This document shows, piece after piece, positions 8,042 through 16,406 of a stretch of DNA of 64,000 nucleotides. A model generated the notes under the pieces. It ran no database searches. It was not told the origin of the DNA and saw nothing but the letters and a program-made list of their open reading frames with translations. Position 1 is the first letter of the stretch. Every line of letters begins with the position of its first letter. The DNA comes from Streptomyces sp. ISL-98. Lineage in GTDB: Bacteria; Actinomycetota; Actinomycetes; Streptomycetales; Streptomycetaceae. The DNA is taken from positions 62,001-126,000 of the forward strand of contig NZ_JAGGPB010000026.1 in the NCBI RefSeq assembly GCF_018614055.1, given 5' to 3'. The translations under genes and the position numbers were made by a program.

Positions 8042-8935
8042 ATGCGCCCTGCCAGCCTGCCCCGCCGCCGCCCCACCAAGGCCGCCGCCCTCGCACTCGC
8101 CGTCACGGCCGTCGCCGCCGTTGCCGCCGCGGGCTGCGCCCCGCAACCCGAGACTTCGGACGCCGCACCCGACGCCAAAGCGAGCTGCGCGCCCGGCAAA
8201 CTGGCCACCGAAGTCCCCGGCAAGCTGACCATCGGGACCGACAAGCCCGCGTACGCACCGTGGTTCCAGGACGACGACCCGGCCAACGGCAAGGGCTTCG
8301 AGTCGGCCGTCGCACACGCCGTCGCGAAGAAGCTCGGCTACGGCAAGAACCAAGTGGTCTGGCAGACCGTGCCGTTCAACACGGCCTTCGCGCCCGGCGA
8401 GAAGAAGTTCGACTTCGACCTCAACCAGATCTCCATCAGCGAACGGCGCAAGAAGGCGGTTGCCTTCTCCTCCGGCTACTACGACGTCCGGCAGGCCGTC
8501 ATCGCCCTCAAGTCCTCCAAGGCGGCGAAGGTCACAGGCCTCGCAGGCCTGAAGGACGTCAAGCTGGGCGCCCAGGTCGGCTCCACCAGCCTCGATGTCG
8601 TCAACGACGTCATCAGGCCGAAGCAGCAGGCCGCCGTCTTCCAGAAGAACGACTTCGCCAAGACCGCCCTGAAGAACGGCCAGGTCGAAGCGATCGTCCT
8701 CGACCTTCCCACGGCCTTCTACATCACCTCGGCCGAGGTCCCCGAGGCAAAGATCGTCGGCCAGCTGGAGAACACCGGTGGCGCCGCCGAACAGTTCGGC
8801 CTCGTACTCGACAAGGACAGCAGGCTCACGTCCTGCGTGACCGGCGCCGTCGACGCCCTGCGCGCGGACGGCACACTCGCGGCGCTGGAGAAGCGCTGGC
8901 TGTCCGATGCGGCGGACGCCCCGGTGCTCAAGTGA
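8042..8935 (+). CDS. Polar amino acid ABC transporter substrate-binding lipoprotein
   Basis: 297 residues from the ATG at 8042 (MRPASLPRRR). A lipoprotein signal ends in the lipobox AVAAAGC, with Cys32 as the likely lipidated residue. The mature part is a family-3 solute-binding protein: LTIGTDKPAYAPWF, DFDLNQISISERRKKAVAFSSGYY, LGAQVGSTSLDVV and FGLVLDKDS. Such proteins capture polar amino acids or opines on the cell surface and deliver them to the permease. Its stop overlaps the GTG start of the permease, giving translational coupling. An upstream ATG at 7982 would break the signal-peptide layout. Confidence 0.93.
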   Translation: MRPASLPRRRPTKAAALALAVTAVAAVAAAGCAPQPETSDAAPDAKASCAPGKLATEVPGKLTIGTDKPAYAPWFQDDDPANGKGFESAVAHAVAKKLGYGKNQVVWQTVPFNTAFAPGEKKFDFDLNQISISERRKKAVAFSSGYYDVRQAVIALKSSKAAKVTGLAGLKDVKLGAQVGSTSLDVVNDVIRPKQQAAVFQKNDFAKTALKNGQVEAIVLDLPTAFYITSAEVPEAKIVGQLENTGGAAEQFGLVLDKDSRLTSCVTGAVDALRADGTLAALEKRWLSDAADAPVLK

Positions 8936-9813
8936 CCATCGAGAAGGCCGTGACGGAGGCGGAGGACGAGTACGTCCCGTCCGCGCGGCGCATCGAGCGC
9001 GAGCGCCACAAGCGCGCCCGTACCCGCCGCGCCACCGCGATCGCCGCCCTCAGCACTCTCGTCACGGCCGCCGTTCTCTTCCTCGTCGTCACCAACTCCC
9101 CGGGCTGGCCGCGCACCCGCGAGACCTTCTTCAGCGCCGAGTACGCCCGCGAGGCCCTGCCCAAGGTCATCGACGGCCTCTGGCTCAACCTCCGGCTGCT
9201 CGTGGTCTGCGGCGCGGCCGTCCTGGTCCTCGGCCTGCTGCTCGCCGTCGCCCGCACCCTGCGCGGCCCGGTCTTCTTCCCGCTGCGCGCGCTGGCGGCG
9301 GCGTACACCGACTTCTTCCGCGGACTGCCGCTGATCATCTGCCTGTTGCTGGTCGTCTTCGGCGTCCCGGCCCTGCGCCTGACCGGCGTCACCACCGACC
9401 CGGTGCTGCTCGGCGGGGCCGCACTGACGCTGACCTATTCGGCGTACGTCGCCGAGGTCTTCAGGGCCGGAATCGAATCCGTCCATCCCTCGCAGCGCGC
9501 GGCGGCCCGCTCGCTCGGCCTCTCCAGCGGCCAGGCGCTGCGCTTCGTCGTGCTTCCGCAGGCCGTACGCCGCGTGGTGCCGCCGCTCCTCAACGACCTG
9601 GTCTCGCTCCAGAAGGACACCGGCCTCGTGTCGATCGCGGGCGCGGTCGATGCGGTGTACGCGGCGCAGATCATCGCCAGCAAGGACTTCAACTACACGC
9701 CGTACGTCGTCGCCGGCCTCGTCTTCGTCGCGCTGACCATCCCGATGACGCGCTTCACGGACTGGGTCACGGCCCGGATGGACCGGCAGCGAGCCCAGGG
9801 AGGCACGACATGA
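8932..9813 (+). CDS. Amino acid ABC transporter permease (HisM/GlnP type)
   Basis: 293 residues from a GTG overlapping the preceding TGA (GTGA). After a charged, Arg-rich cytoplasmic N-terminus of about 37 residues there are some five or six membrane helices. FFRGLPLIICLLLVVFGVPAL is the characteristic N-terminal signature of HisMQ permeases, and SLGLSSGQALRFVVLPQAVRR is the EAA loop that docks with the ATPase. Only one permease gene is present, so a homodimer is expected. It ends in an ATGA overlap with the ATPase gene. Confidence 0.93.
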   Translation: MTIEKAVTEAEDEYVPSARRIERERHKRARTRRATAIAALSTLVTAAVLFLVVTNSPGWPRTRETFFSAEYAREALPKVIDGLWLNLRLLVVCGAAVLVLGLLLAVARTLRGPVFFPLRALAAAYTDFFRGLPLIICLLLVVFGVPALRLTGVTTDPVLLGGAALTLTYSAYVAEVFRAGIESVHPSQRAAARSLGLSSGQALRFVVLPQAVRRVVPPLLNDLVSLQKDTGLVSIAGAVDAVYAAQIIASKDFNYTPYVVAGLVFVALTIPMTRFTDWVTARMDRQRAQGGTT

Positions 9814-10574
9814 CGCCCGCCAGTACGCCGCCCGTCCTGCGGTTGGAGAACGTACGCAAGACCTTTGGCCGGGACACGGTCGTCCTGCGCGACGTGAACC
9901 TCGACGTCGCCCCGCACACTGTGACTGCCCTCATCGGCGCATCGGGCTCCGGCAAGTCGACGCTCCTGCGCTGCGCGAACCTCCTGGAGGAGATCGACGA
10001 CGGCGCGATCTTCCTCGACGGGGAGGACATCACCGACCCACGGGCCGACGCGGACGCCGTACGCCGCCGGATCGGCGTCGTATTCCAGGCGTACAACCTC
10101 TTCCCGCACATGACGGTGCTCGACAACATCACCCTCGCGCCGAGACGCGTACACGCCACGTCTCGGACCGAGGCGGAGACACAGGCACGCGAACTCCTCG
10201 ACCGGCTGGGCCTCGGCGACAAGGCGAGCGCCTACCCGGACCGGCTCAGCGGCGGCCAGCAGCAGCGCGTCGCGATCGCCCGCGCCCTAGCGGTACGCCC
10301 GCGCCTGCTGCTGCTCGACGAGATCACGGCGGCGCTCGACCCGGAACTGGTGGGCGAGGTGCTGAATGTCGTACGCGACCTCAAGGGCGACGGCATGACG
10401 ATGGTCATCGCCACCCACGAGATGGGCTTCGCGCGCGAAGTCGCCGACCAGGTGTGCTTCCTGGACGGGGGAGTGGTGCTGGAACGCGGAACAGCAGGGG
10501 AGATCTTCGGCGATCCGCAGGAGGAGCGCACGCAGCGCTTTCTGCGGCGGATTGTGGAAGCCGGACGTCTCTGA
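9810..10574 (+). CDS. Amino acid ABC transporter ATP-binding protein (GlnQ/HisP type)
   Basis: 254 residues, ATG overlapping the permease stop. It has a Walker A (GASGSGKST), Q-loop (VFQAYNLFPHMTV), the signature LSGGQQQRVAIARALA, Walker B (RLLLLDEITAALDPE) and H-loop (IATHEMGF). It powers import by the binding protein and permease encoded just upstream. LFPHM and the ITAALDPE box are typical for polar amino acid importers; the usual residue in the Walker B extension is T in DEPTSALDP, here ITAALDP. Confidence 0.95.
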   Translation: MTPASTPPVLRLENVRKTFGRDTVVLRDVNLDVAPHTVTALIGASGSGKSTLLRCANLLEEIDDGAIFLDGEDITDPRADADAVRRRIGVVFQAYNLFPHMTVLDNITLAPRRVHATSRTEAETQARELLDRLGLGDKASAYPDRLSGGQQQRVAIARALAVRPRLLLLDEITAALDPELVGEVLNVVRDLKGDGMTMVIATHEMGFAREVADQVCFLDGGVVLERGTAGEIFGDPQEERTQRFLRRIVEAGRL

Positions 10575-10599
10575 CCGCTTCTGGTGATAAACCGGAACG

Positions 10600-13500
10600 G
10601 TGCGGGGGCGACGACTTCTCAGTTACAGCGACGCGGTAGCAATTCTCGGCGGCGACAGCGCGGCACTGGCGGCAGCCGACCAGGCGCTGGGCGGGGCGCT
10701 GTCGATGGCTACGGGCGGGGCGAGCGATGCGGTGCTCAACGTCTTCGACGCGCAGGGGAGGTTGCTGCGGCTCGGGCGTGACCTGACGGCGGGGCTGCGG
10801 GAGCGGCTGGGGTCTTCGGAGCGGGCGGAGCGTACGGAACGGATCGCTGCGGCGCATGCGGTGATCGTGATCACGGCGTTTTTCGAGGCTCTGGGCGAGG
10901 CGGAACTACCCTTTGAGCTAGCCGAGTTGCGGCTTACGCGACGCGAGCAGATCGGCTTGGCCGGAGGGTCGGATGCGGCGCACAGCTTTGTCCAGGCGCT
11001 GGTTGCCACCGGCACTCCGCAGCCCGCCCCGCATCAGCCGTACGAGCAGGTCCTCACCGAGCTTCGATTCTGGTACATGACCCTCGCCGAACGGCTGCAT
11101 CGCTTCACCACAGGGCTCGCCGTATGGGACCGCCTGGATGAGACACAGCGGCGCGCGGCCGGGGACATGCTGGGCCCACTGCATCTGACGGCAGTCGAGC
11201 GGTATCAGAATCTGTACGTCCAATTGGCACTGGAAGTCCCGGAGTTCGGCTTCTGGTCCGGCCAGATCGAACACCAAGCCACCCGTGCCGACCTGAGGCA
11301 GGCGCTGACCGGAGTCGAGTCGGCCCTTGCCGGCCTGACCCCCGTGCGCCCGTTCACCTACGCCGCCGCCTCCCTCGCCACCGGCTACCGCGCAGCCCTG
11401 CCCCGTCCCATCCTGGCCGAGGGCGACGCGCCGACCGGCGTCTGCCTGCCCACCCTCGGCGAGGGCTACGTCGACCCCGACTTCCGCGTACGAGCCGTGA
11501 CCGAAGGCCCCCACGGGCCCGCGGAAGAAGAGTGGTGGGAGACGGCGCCGGTACGGTCCGACCTCACCGAGTACCTTGCGGGCGCCCTCACCTCCATCGC
11601 ATCCACCACCGCACCCCTCGTCGTCCTCGGCCAGCCCGGGGCCGGGAAGTCCGTACTGACCAAGATCCTCGCGGCCCGGCTGCCCGAGGCAGGCTTCCTG
11701 CCCGTACGGATCGTCCTGCGCGAAGTTCCCGCCGACGACGAGGTACAGGACCAGATCGAGCATTCCGTTCGGGCCGCGACCGGCGAGCGGGCGTCGTGGC
11801 CGGATCTGATCCGGGCGGCCGAAGGAGCCGTACCTGTCCTGCTCTTCGACGGCTTCGACGAGCTGCTCCAGGCCACCGGCGTCAGCCAGTCCGACTACCT
11901 GGTGCGGGTGGCGCGCTTCCAGCAGCGCGAGGCGGACCAGGGGAGGCCGGTGCTGGCTGTCGTCACCAGTCGCACCGCCGTCGCCGACCGTGCGCGCTAC
12001 CCGGAAGGCGCGGTGGCGCTGCGGCTCGAACCCTTCAGGGAGCAGCAGGTCGAGCGCTGGCTCGACCTGTGGAACCGCCTCAACGAGCCGTACCTCACCG
12101 CGAACGGTCTGCGCCCCCTGCCCGCCGCCGTCGCGGCCCGGCACCAGGCCCTCGCGTCCCAGCCGCTGCTCCTGCTGATGCTCGCCCTGTACGACGCCAC
12201 AGGCAACGCCCTGCAATGCGGCGCGGAGGACGAGCCGCTGGGAGAGGCCGAGCTGTACGAGGAGTTGCTGGCGTCCTTCGCCGTGCGTGAGGTGGGCAAG
12301 TCCGCTACGGCACTGACAAAACACCAGCTGGCTCACCGGGTCGAACAGGAGCTCCAGCGGCTCTCCCTGATCTCGTTCGGCATGCTCAACCGGCACCGGC
12401 AGTGGATCACCACCGCCGAGCTGGAGCAGGACCTGACCGCGCTTCTCGGCCGCCCGGAGTCACCTCAGGCGGGTTTCCGCGCGCCGCTCGACCAGGCCGA
12501 GATCGCGCTTGGCCGTTTCTTCTTCGTCCAGCGGGCCCAGGCACTCCGCGACGACCAGCGGCTGGCGACCTATGAATTCCTGCACGCCACCTTCGGCGAG
12601 TACCTCGCCGCCCGTCTCGCCGTACAGCTCCTCCACGGGCTGCTCGACCAGCGCCCGGCGCTCTCCCTCGGCCGGGCGGGCGTCGACGACGACCTGCTGT
12701 ACGTCCTGCTGTCCTACGCGCCGCTCTCCTCCCGCCAGATGCTCCGCTTCGTCGGCGCCCGCATCGGCCGCATCGCGCCGGAGGACCGGGAGCGGCTCGG
12801 TGAGCTCCTTGTCACGGTGATGGCCGACCACCGCAACCGCACGGAGCACCGCTTCGCCGAATACCGGCCGACGGTCCGCGCGACGTCCTCGCGCCACGGC
12901 CTGTACGGCGCGAACCTCATGATGCTGACGGTCCTGGTCAGGGACGGAGTCAAGGCGAGCGAAGTGTTCCCCGGGGACGCCAATGCGCCCGGGACCTGGC
13001 ATCGGTACGTGCTGCTGTGGCGTTCGGCGTTGACCGAACCGGAGTGGACGGATTACGCGATGGCGCTGAGCATCCGCCAGACCTGGAACGGCGACCGGAG
13101 GGAACTCGACATCCGACCGGCGGCGGACCTGCTCGACCTTCCGCAGCCGGTGGACGCGTATTGGCTCTATGGACGCCCGCCGGGCCACGAGGACCGCACC
13201 ACAAGGGTCAGTTGGTCCCGGCCCTACCCGGAGCAGATCCGGCACAAGCTGGCAGTGTCCGGTGGCACCAATGATGCCGTCGTCCTGCACGCGGTCGATC
13301 CGGTCTTCAACTGGCTGGGGCCCGCCGTCACCACCTTCGTCGGTACGCCGGAAGGCACCGCCACCTCGGTCGCCCACAGCCTCACGAACCTGTGGCTGGC
13401 CGCCCGCCTCGGAGCCTCGGACGCCGACTTGGCCGCCCTGTACGAACACTGCTGCGCCTTCCTCGAACCGTGGTCCGGTCTCGACGACGAGACCCGGCAC

Positions 13501-13905
13501 CGAGCGGTTCTGCTCGTCTTCGGGCAACTGGCCGATGATGCGGCCCGGCTTCCGGATTCTGTGGTGTCCCGTGTTCTGCGTGCAGGGGATGGGGCTCTCA
13601 GTCCACAGGCGGTAGAGCTGATGGCGCGCGCGGCCATGTCGGGACTGACAGCGTGCGGGCCCTACGAGGACTCGTCACCACTCTGGCAGGACTGGTGGAC
13701 TGCCTTGGACAATCTCGTGGAGGTAGACCCGGTCCGGATACTGACCCTCTGGTCCACCAGTCACGGCTCCGGAACGGCCCGACTGGCCCTGGGGATGGCG
13801 ACCGCCGAGTTCTTGAACCGGGCGAACCCCGACACTTTGCGAAGCATCCCGCCGGAGCTCCTGGACCGCGTCCGCAGGCTCGCCGCAGCGTACGAACTGC
13901 CCTGA
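10600..13905 (+). CDS. Large NACHT-type STAND ATPase (candidate antiphage protein)
   Basis: 1101 residues from a GTG at 10600. Residues 1-320 are a helical N-terminal domain beginning RLLSYSDAVAILGGD, which resembles the actinobacterial NACHT N-terminal helical (NNH7-like) domain. The NACHT module follows: Walker A GQPGAGKS at 344-351, Walker B VPVLLFDGFDELL near 410-422, and the sensor-like VVTSR. A long winged-helix/helical region and a C-terminal half of about 400 residues without recognisable repeats follow, presumably the sensor. Bacterial NACHT proteins act in phage defence (established for the bNACHT group); that role here is inference. The gene sits 25 bases after the ABC operon and converges on an unrelated gene. 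Early codons include rare CTA. Confidence 0.85.
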   Translation: MRGRRLLSYSDAVAILGGDSAALAAADQALGGALSMATGGASDAVLNVFDAQGRLLRLGRDLTAGLRERLGSSERAERTERIAAAHAVIVITAFFEALGEAELPFELAELRLTRREQIGLAGGSDAAHSFVQALVATGTPQPAPHQPYEQVLTELRFWYMTLAERLHRFTTGLAVWDRLDETQRRAAGDMLGPLHLTAVERYQNLYVQLALEVPEFGFWSGQIEHQATRADLRQALTGVESALAGLTPVRPFTYAAASLATGYRAALPRPILAEGDAPTGVCLPTLGEGYVDPDFRVRAVTEGPHGPAEEEWWETAPVRSDLTEYLAGALTSIASTTAPLVVLGQPGAGKSVLTKILAARLPEAGFLPVRIVLREVPADDEVQDQIEHSVRAATGERASWPDLIRAAEGAVPVLLFDGFDELLQATGVSQSDYLVRVARFQQREADQGRPVLAVVTSRTAVADRARYPEGAVALRLEPFREQQVERWLDLWNRLNEPYLTANGLRPLPAAVAARHQALASQPLLLLMLALYDATGNALQCGAEDEPLGEAELYEELLASFAVREVGKSATALTKHQLAHRVEQELQRLSLISFGMLNRHRQWITTAELEQDLTALLGRPESPQAGFRAPLDQAEIALGRFFFVQRAQALRDDQRLATYEFLHATFGEYLAARLAVQLLHGLLDQRPALSLGRAGVDDDLLYVLLSYAPLSSRQMLRFVGARIGRIAPEDRERLGELLVTVMADHRNRTEHRFAEYRPTVRATSSRHGLYGANLMMLTVLVRDGVKASEVFPGDANAPGTWHRYVLLWRSALTEPEWTDYAMALSIRQTWNGDRRELDIRPAADLLDLPQPVDAYWLYGRPPGHEDRTTRVSWSRPYPEQIRHKLAVSGGTNDAVVLHAVDPVFNWLGPAVTTFVGTPEGTATSVAHSLTNLWLAARLGASDADLAALYEHCCAFLEPWSGLDDETRHRAVLLVFGQLADDAARLPDSVVSRVLRAGDGALSPQAVELMARAAMSGLTACGPYEDSSPLWQDWWTALDNLVEVDPVRILTLWSTSHGSGTARLALGMATAEFLNRANPDTLRSIPPELLDRVRRLAAAYELP

Positions 13906-13912
13906 CCACCCG

Positions 13913-15685
13913 TCACCCCACATCAAGCGCATTCCGCAGCCCCAACCGGTACCGCGCCCGGTCGTGACGCTTCAGGAACTCGATCTCCGGCGGCCGGAAC
14001 AGCGGCGTCACCGTGCACCGCGGCGCCGTCGAACCGGTCCGGTCGAGCAGTGCGTTGACCGCCGCGCGGGCCGACGCGTTGGCGCCCTCCATCGTGGCCA
14101 GGTCGATGTCGACGGACACATAGTCGCCCGACAGGAAGAAGTTGGGGATCTTCGTCGCCGCCGACGGGCGGTTGTGGAGCGTACCCACGGGGTGGATCAG
14201 CAGCTCGTCCTCGTTCGTCGGGTTCGGCGTGCCTATGCCGTCGACGCCCGGGTCGAGGAACCACGAGTGCAGCGTGCTGTCGCGCAGCACCGTCTTGCCC
14301 GTGTCGTTGAGCGCCGCCTTGAGCTGGGCCCACACCTCGCGCGCGACCTCCTCGCGGGTGCACTGCTTGGCTGTCTTCCCGTACAGGATCCCGGGCTTGT
14401 CCCATTCCGAGATGTCCACGGACAGGCAGTCCGCCGCAGTCCCGTCGCCGTAGTCGGCGGGGAAGTCGCGGTCCGGCCAGTGCTGGGCCTGGGCGATCGC
14501 GGTCAGTGACCAGGGGGAGTCGACGCAGTTCAGGTGGCCGTGCAGAATCGGCGTCCGCTCCGTCAGATAGAACTGGATGCCCGTCATCCAGTCCGTCCGC
14601 AGCTTGTCGCAGCGCGCCAACTGCGGGTCCGCAGCACGCATTTCGGCGCTCCAGGTCCGCCGTGCGTGTTCCACCGGCAGGGCCGAGACGTAGTGGTCGG
14701 CGATCACGGTCTGCCGTACGCCTCCGGGGTCCTCGATCATCGCCGCCGAGATCTTCCCCGTGGCCGGGTCGTACTTCATCTCCCGTACGGTCCAGCCGAC
14801 CCGGAAGTCGACGCCGAGGTCCCGCAGGTGGTCCACCCACGGGTCGATCCACGCCTCATTGGTCGGGGCATTGAGCAGCCGGTCCGGCGGCCCGTCCGCC
14901 CCGCGGCCGAGGGCGTTCAGGACGAAGGCTTCGCCGAGTGTGCCGACCGTGCGGGTGCTGGCCTCCTCCGCCTTCGTCGCGACGATGTTGCGGGTGACGC
15001 CGATGGCGAGGAGGCGCTGGTAGTCCTTGGACATCCGCTCGGCGCGCACGAACTCCCACCAGGGCGTGCGCTCCCATGTGGTGTCGCGCCGCTCGTCGCA
15101 GCTGGTGAGGAAGATGAGGACACGGTTCACGAAGTACGCGGTCTCGTACGCCGGCAGACCGGCGGCAGTTTCGAGGATGGCGGTCAGCGCGCGGCGGATG
15201 TCGTCGAGGGTGAGGTCGGCCGGCTGGTGGCCGGGCCAGGGGATCGGTATCCGGATGTCTTCGCGGCCCGTGCGCGCCATCATCATTTCCCTCGGCGCGA
15301 CGAGGTTGTCGTGGACACCGTTGGGGTTGCCGGGGAAGGGGATGCGGCGCATCGTGTCCGGCAGGTTGTGGTAGATGCCGGGGATGAAACGGAAGCCGTG
15401 CTCGGCGGGGAGCGGTTTTCGGCCGCCCTTCGCGCTGTTCGGTACGTCCATGCTGCGGGCCTTGCCGCCGAGCGCGCGCCGCTCGTACAGCGTGACCGCG
15501 AAGCCCCGCTCGGCGAGTTCGTGCGCTGCGGTGAGGCCCGCGACCCCGCCGCCGAGGACGGCGACCGACCGGCCTGCGGTACGCCGACGAGTGGCCGCGA
15601 GCGCGGGCACGGGTGCCCCGCCGATGGCCACCGCTCCGCCGGCCGCCACCGCCCCGGCCACGAACGTACGTCTGGAACTGCCCAT
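13913..15685 (-). CDS. Tat-exported FAD-dependent oxidoreductase (phytoene-desaturase/HpnE-like)
   Basis: 590 residues. The N-terminus MGSSRRTFVAGAVAAGGAVAIGG is a twin-arginine signal. Residues 39-75 are the FAD-binding Rossmann motif (SVAVLGGGVAGLTAAHELAERGFAVTLYERR, in part), followed by LGGKARS, which with the C-terminal FLSGDYVSVDIDLATMEGANASARAAV matches amine-oxidase/carotenoid-desaturase-type flavoproteins such as hydroxysqualene dehydroxylase. The substrate is unknown. It faces the NACHT gene tail to tail with 7 bases between stops. No squalene or carotenoid genes are nearby, and export argues against a standard carotenoid role. Confidence 0.87.
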   Translation of the reverse strand: MGSSRRTFVAGAVAAGGAVAIGGAPVPALAATRRRTAGRSVAVLGGGVAGLTAAHELAERGFAVTLYERRALGGKARSMDVPNSAKGGRKPLPAEHGFRFIPGIYHNLPDTMRRIPFPGNPNGVHDNLVAPREMMMARTGREDIRIPIPWPGHQPADLTLDDIRRALTAILETAAGLPAYETAYFVNRVLIFLTSCDERRDTTWERTPWWEFVRAERMSKDYQRLLAIGVTRNIVATKAEEASTRTVGTLGEAFVLNALGRGADGPPDRLLNAPTNEAWIDPWVDHLRDLGVDFRVGWTVREMKYDPATGKISAAMIEDPGGVRQTVIADHYVSALPVEHARRTWSAEMRAADPQLARCDKLRTDWMTGIQFYLTERTPILHGHLNCVDSPWSLTAIAQAQHWPDRDFPADYGDGTAADCLSVDISEWDKPGILYGKTAKQCTREEVAREVWAQLKAALNDTGKTVLRDSTLHSWFLDPGVDGIGTPNPTNEDELLIHPVGTLHNRPSAATKIPNFFLSGDYVSVDIDLATMEGANASARAAVNALLDRTGSTAPRCTVTPLFRPPEIEFLKRHDRARYRLGLRNALDVG

Positions 15686-15840
15686 GCCCCATCCCCCTTA
15701 CGGAATCGCCGACTTACCGGCGGTAACGTGCGCGTCAGGCGCTGGAGCATACGGACGCCACCTCGGACCCGGAAGGCGCGTGCGGACCCACCCGTACATT
15801 GGCGCGAAAGGGCCGCAGTGGCCGCAGGCACAATAAGGAC

Positions 15841-16278
15841 ATGTCCCGACGCACCTCGCGCCCCGCGCGCCACCCGCAGCGCCCGTCCCTCGCCGCCGCA
15901 GCCCCCTGCCCCTGCGGCCTCCCCGCCACCTACGGCCAGTGCTGCGGACGCTTCCACTCCGGCGCCTCCGCCGCGCCCACCGCCGAGCTCCTCATGCGCT
16001 CCCGCTACAGCGCTTTCGTCGCCCAGGACGCGGCGTACCTGCTCCGCACCTGGCATCCCGACACCCGGCCGCCGGCCGTCGACTTCGATACGGACATGCA
16101 GTGGCAGGGCCTGGACATCCTCGTTACCACCGACGGCACCGCCTTCCACACCACAGGCACCGTCACCTTCCGTGCCCACTACACCCACCAGGGTGAGCCC
16201 GGGGAACTCCACGAGCAGAGCCGCTTCGTACGGCACGAGGGCGCCTGGGTCTACCTGGATGCGGCCTTTGCGCGCTGA
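15841..16278 (+). CDS. YchJ-family SEC-C motif protein
   Basis: 145 residues from the ATG at 15841. CPCGLPATYGQCCGRFHSG is the N-terminal Cys-rich zinc-type SEC-C motif of YchJ proteins, and AELLMRSRYSAFVAQDAAYLLRTWHP is their conserved core; the C-terminal part is an NTF2-like fold. The molecular function is not established; the family is widespread in bacteria. It is transcribed away from the flavoprotein gene. Confidence 0.9.
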   Translation: MSRRTSRPARHPQRPSLAAAAPCPCGLPATYGQCCGRFHSGASAAPTAELLMRSRYSAFVAQDAAYLLRTWHPDTRPPAVDFDTDMQWQGLDILVTTDGTAFHTTGTVTFRAHYTHQGEPGELHEQSRFVRHEGAWVYLDAAFAR

Positions 16279-16406
16279 TCATGACCTCTCGGCCCTCGGC
16301 GCATGGCGGTACCGGCTGACGCGGTGCCCGTAGGGGAACAGCGCCGCAGGCACCGCAACCCGCACCCCCACCCCCGCCCGCGGAGCGCCCAAGGCACCCT
16401 AGGGGC

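Noticed and set aside
16330..16400. Pyrimidine-rich CCCAC/CCCGC stretch before the RCK-type gene
   Set aside because: No repeat period or symmetry; looks like ordinary high-GC spacer.
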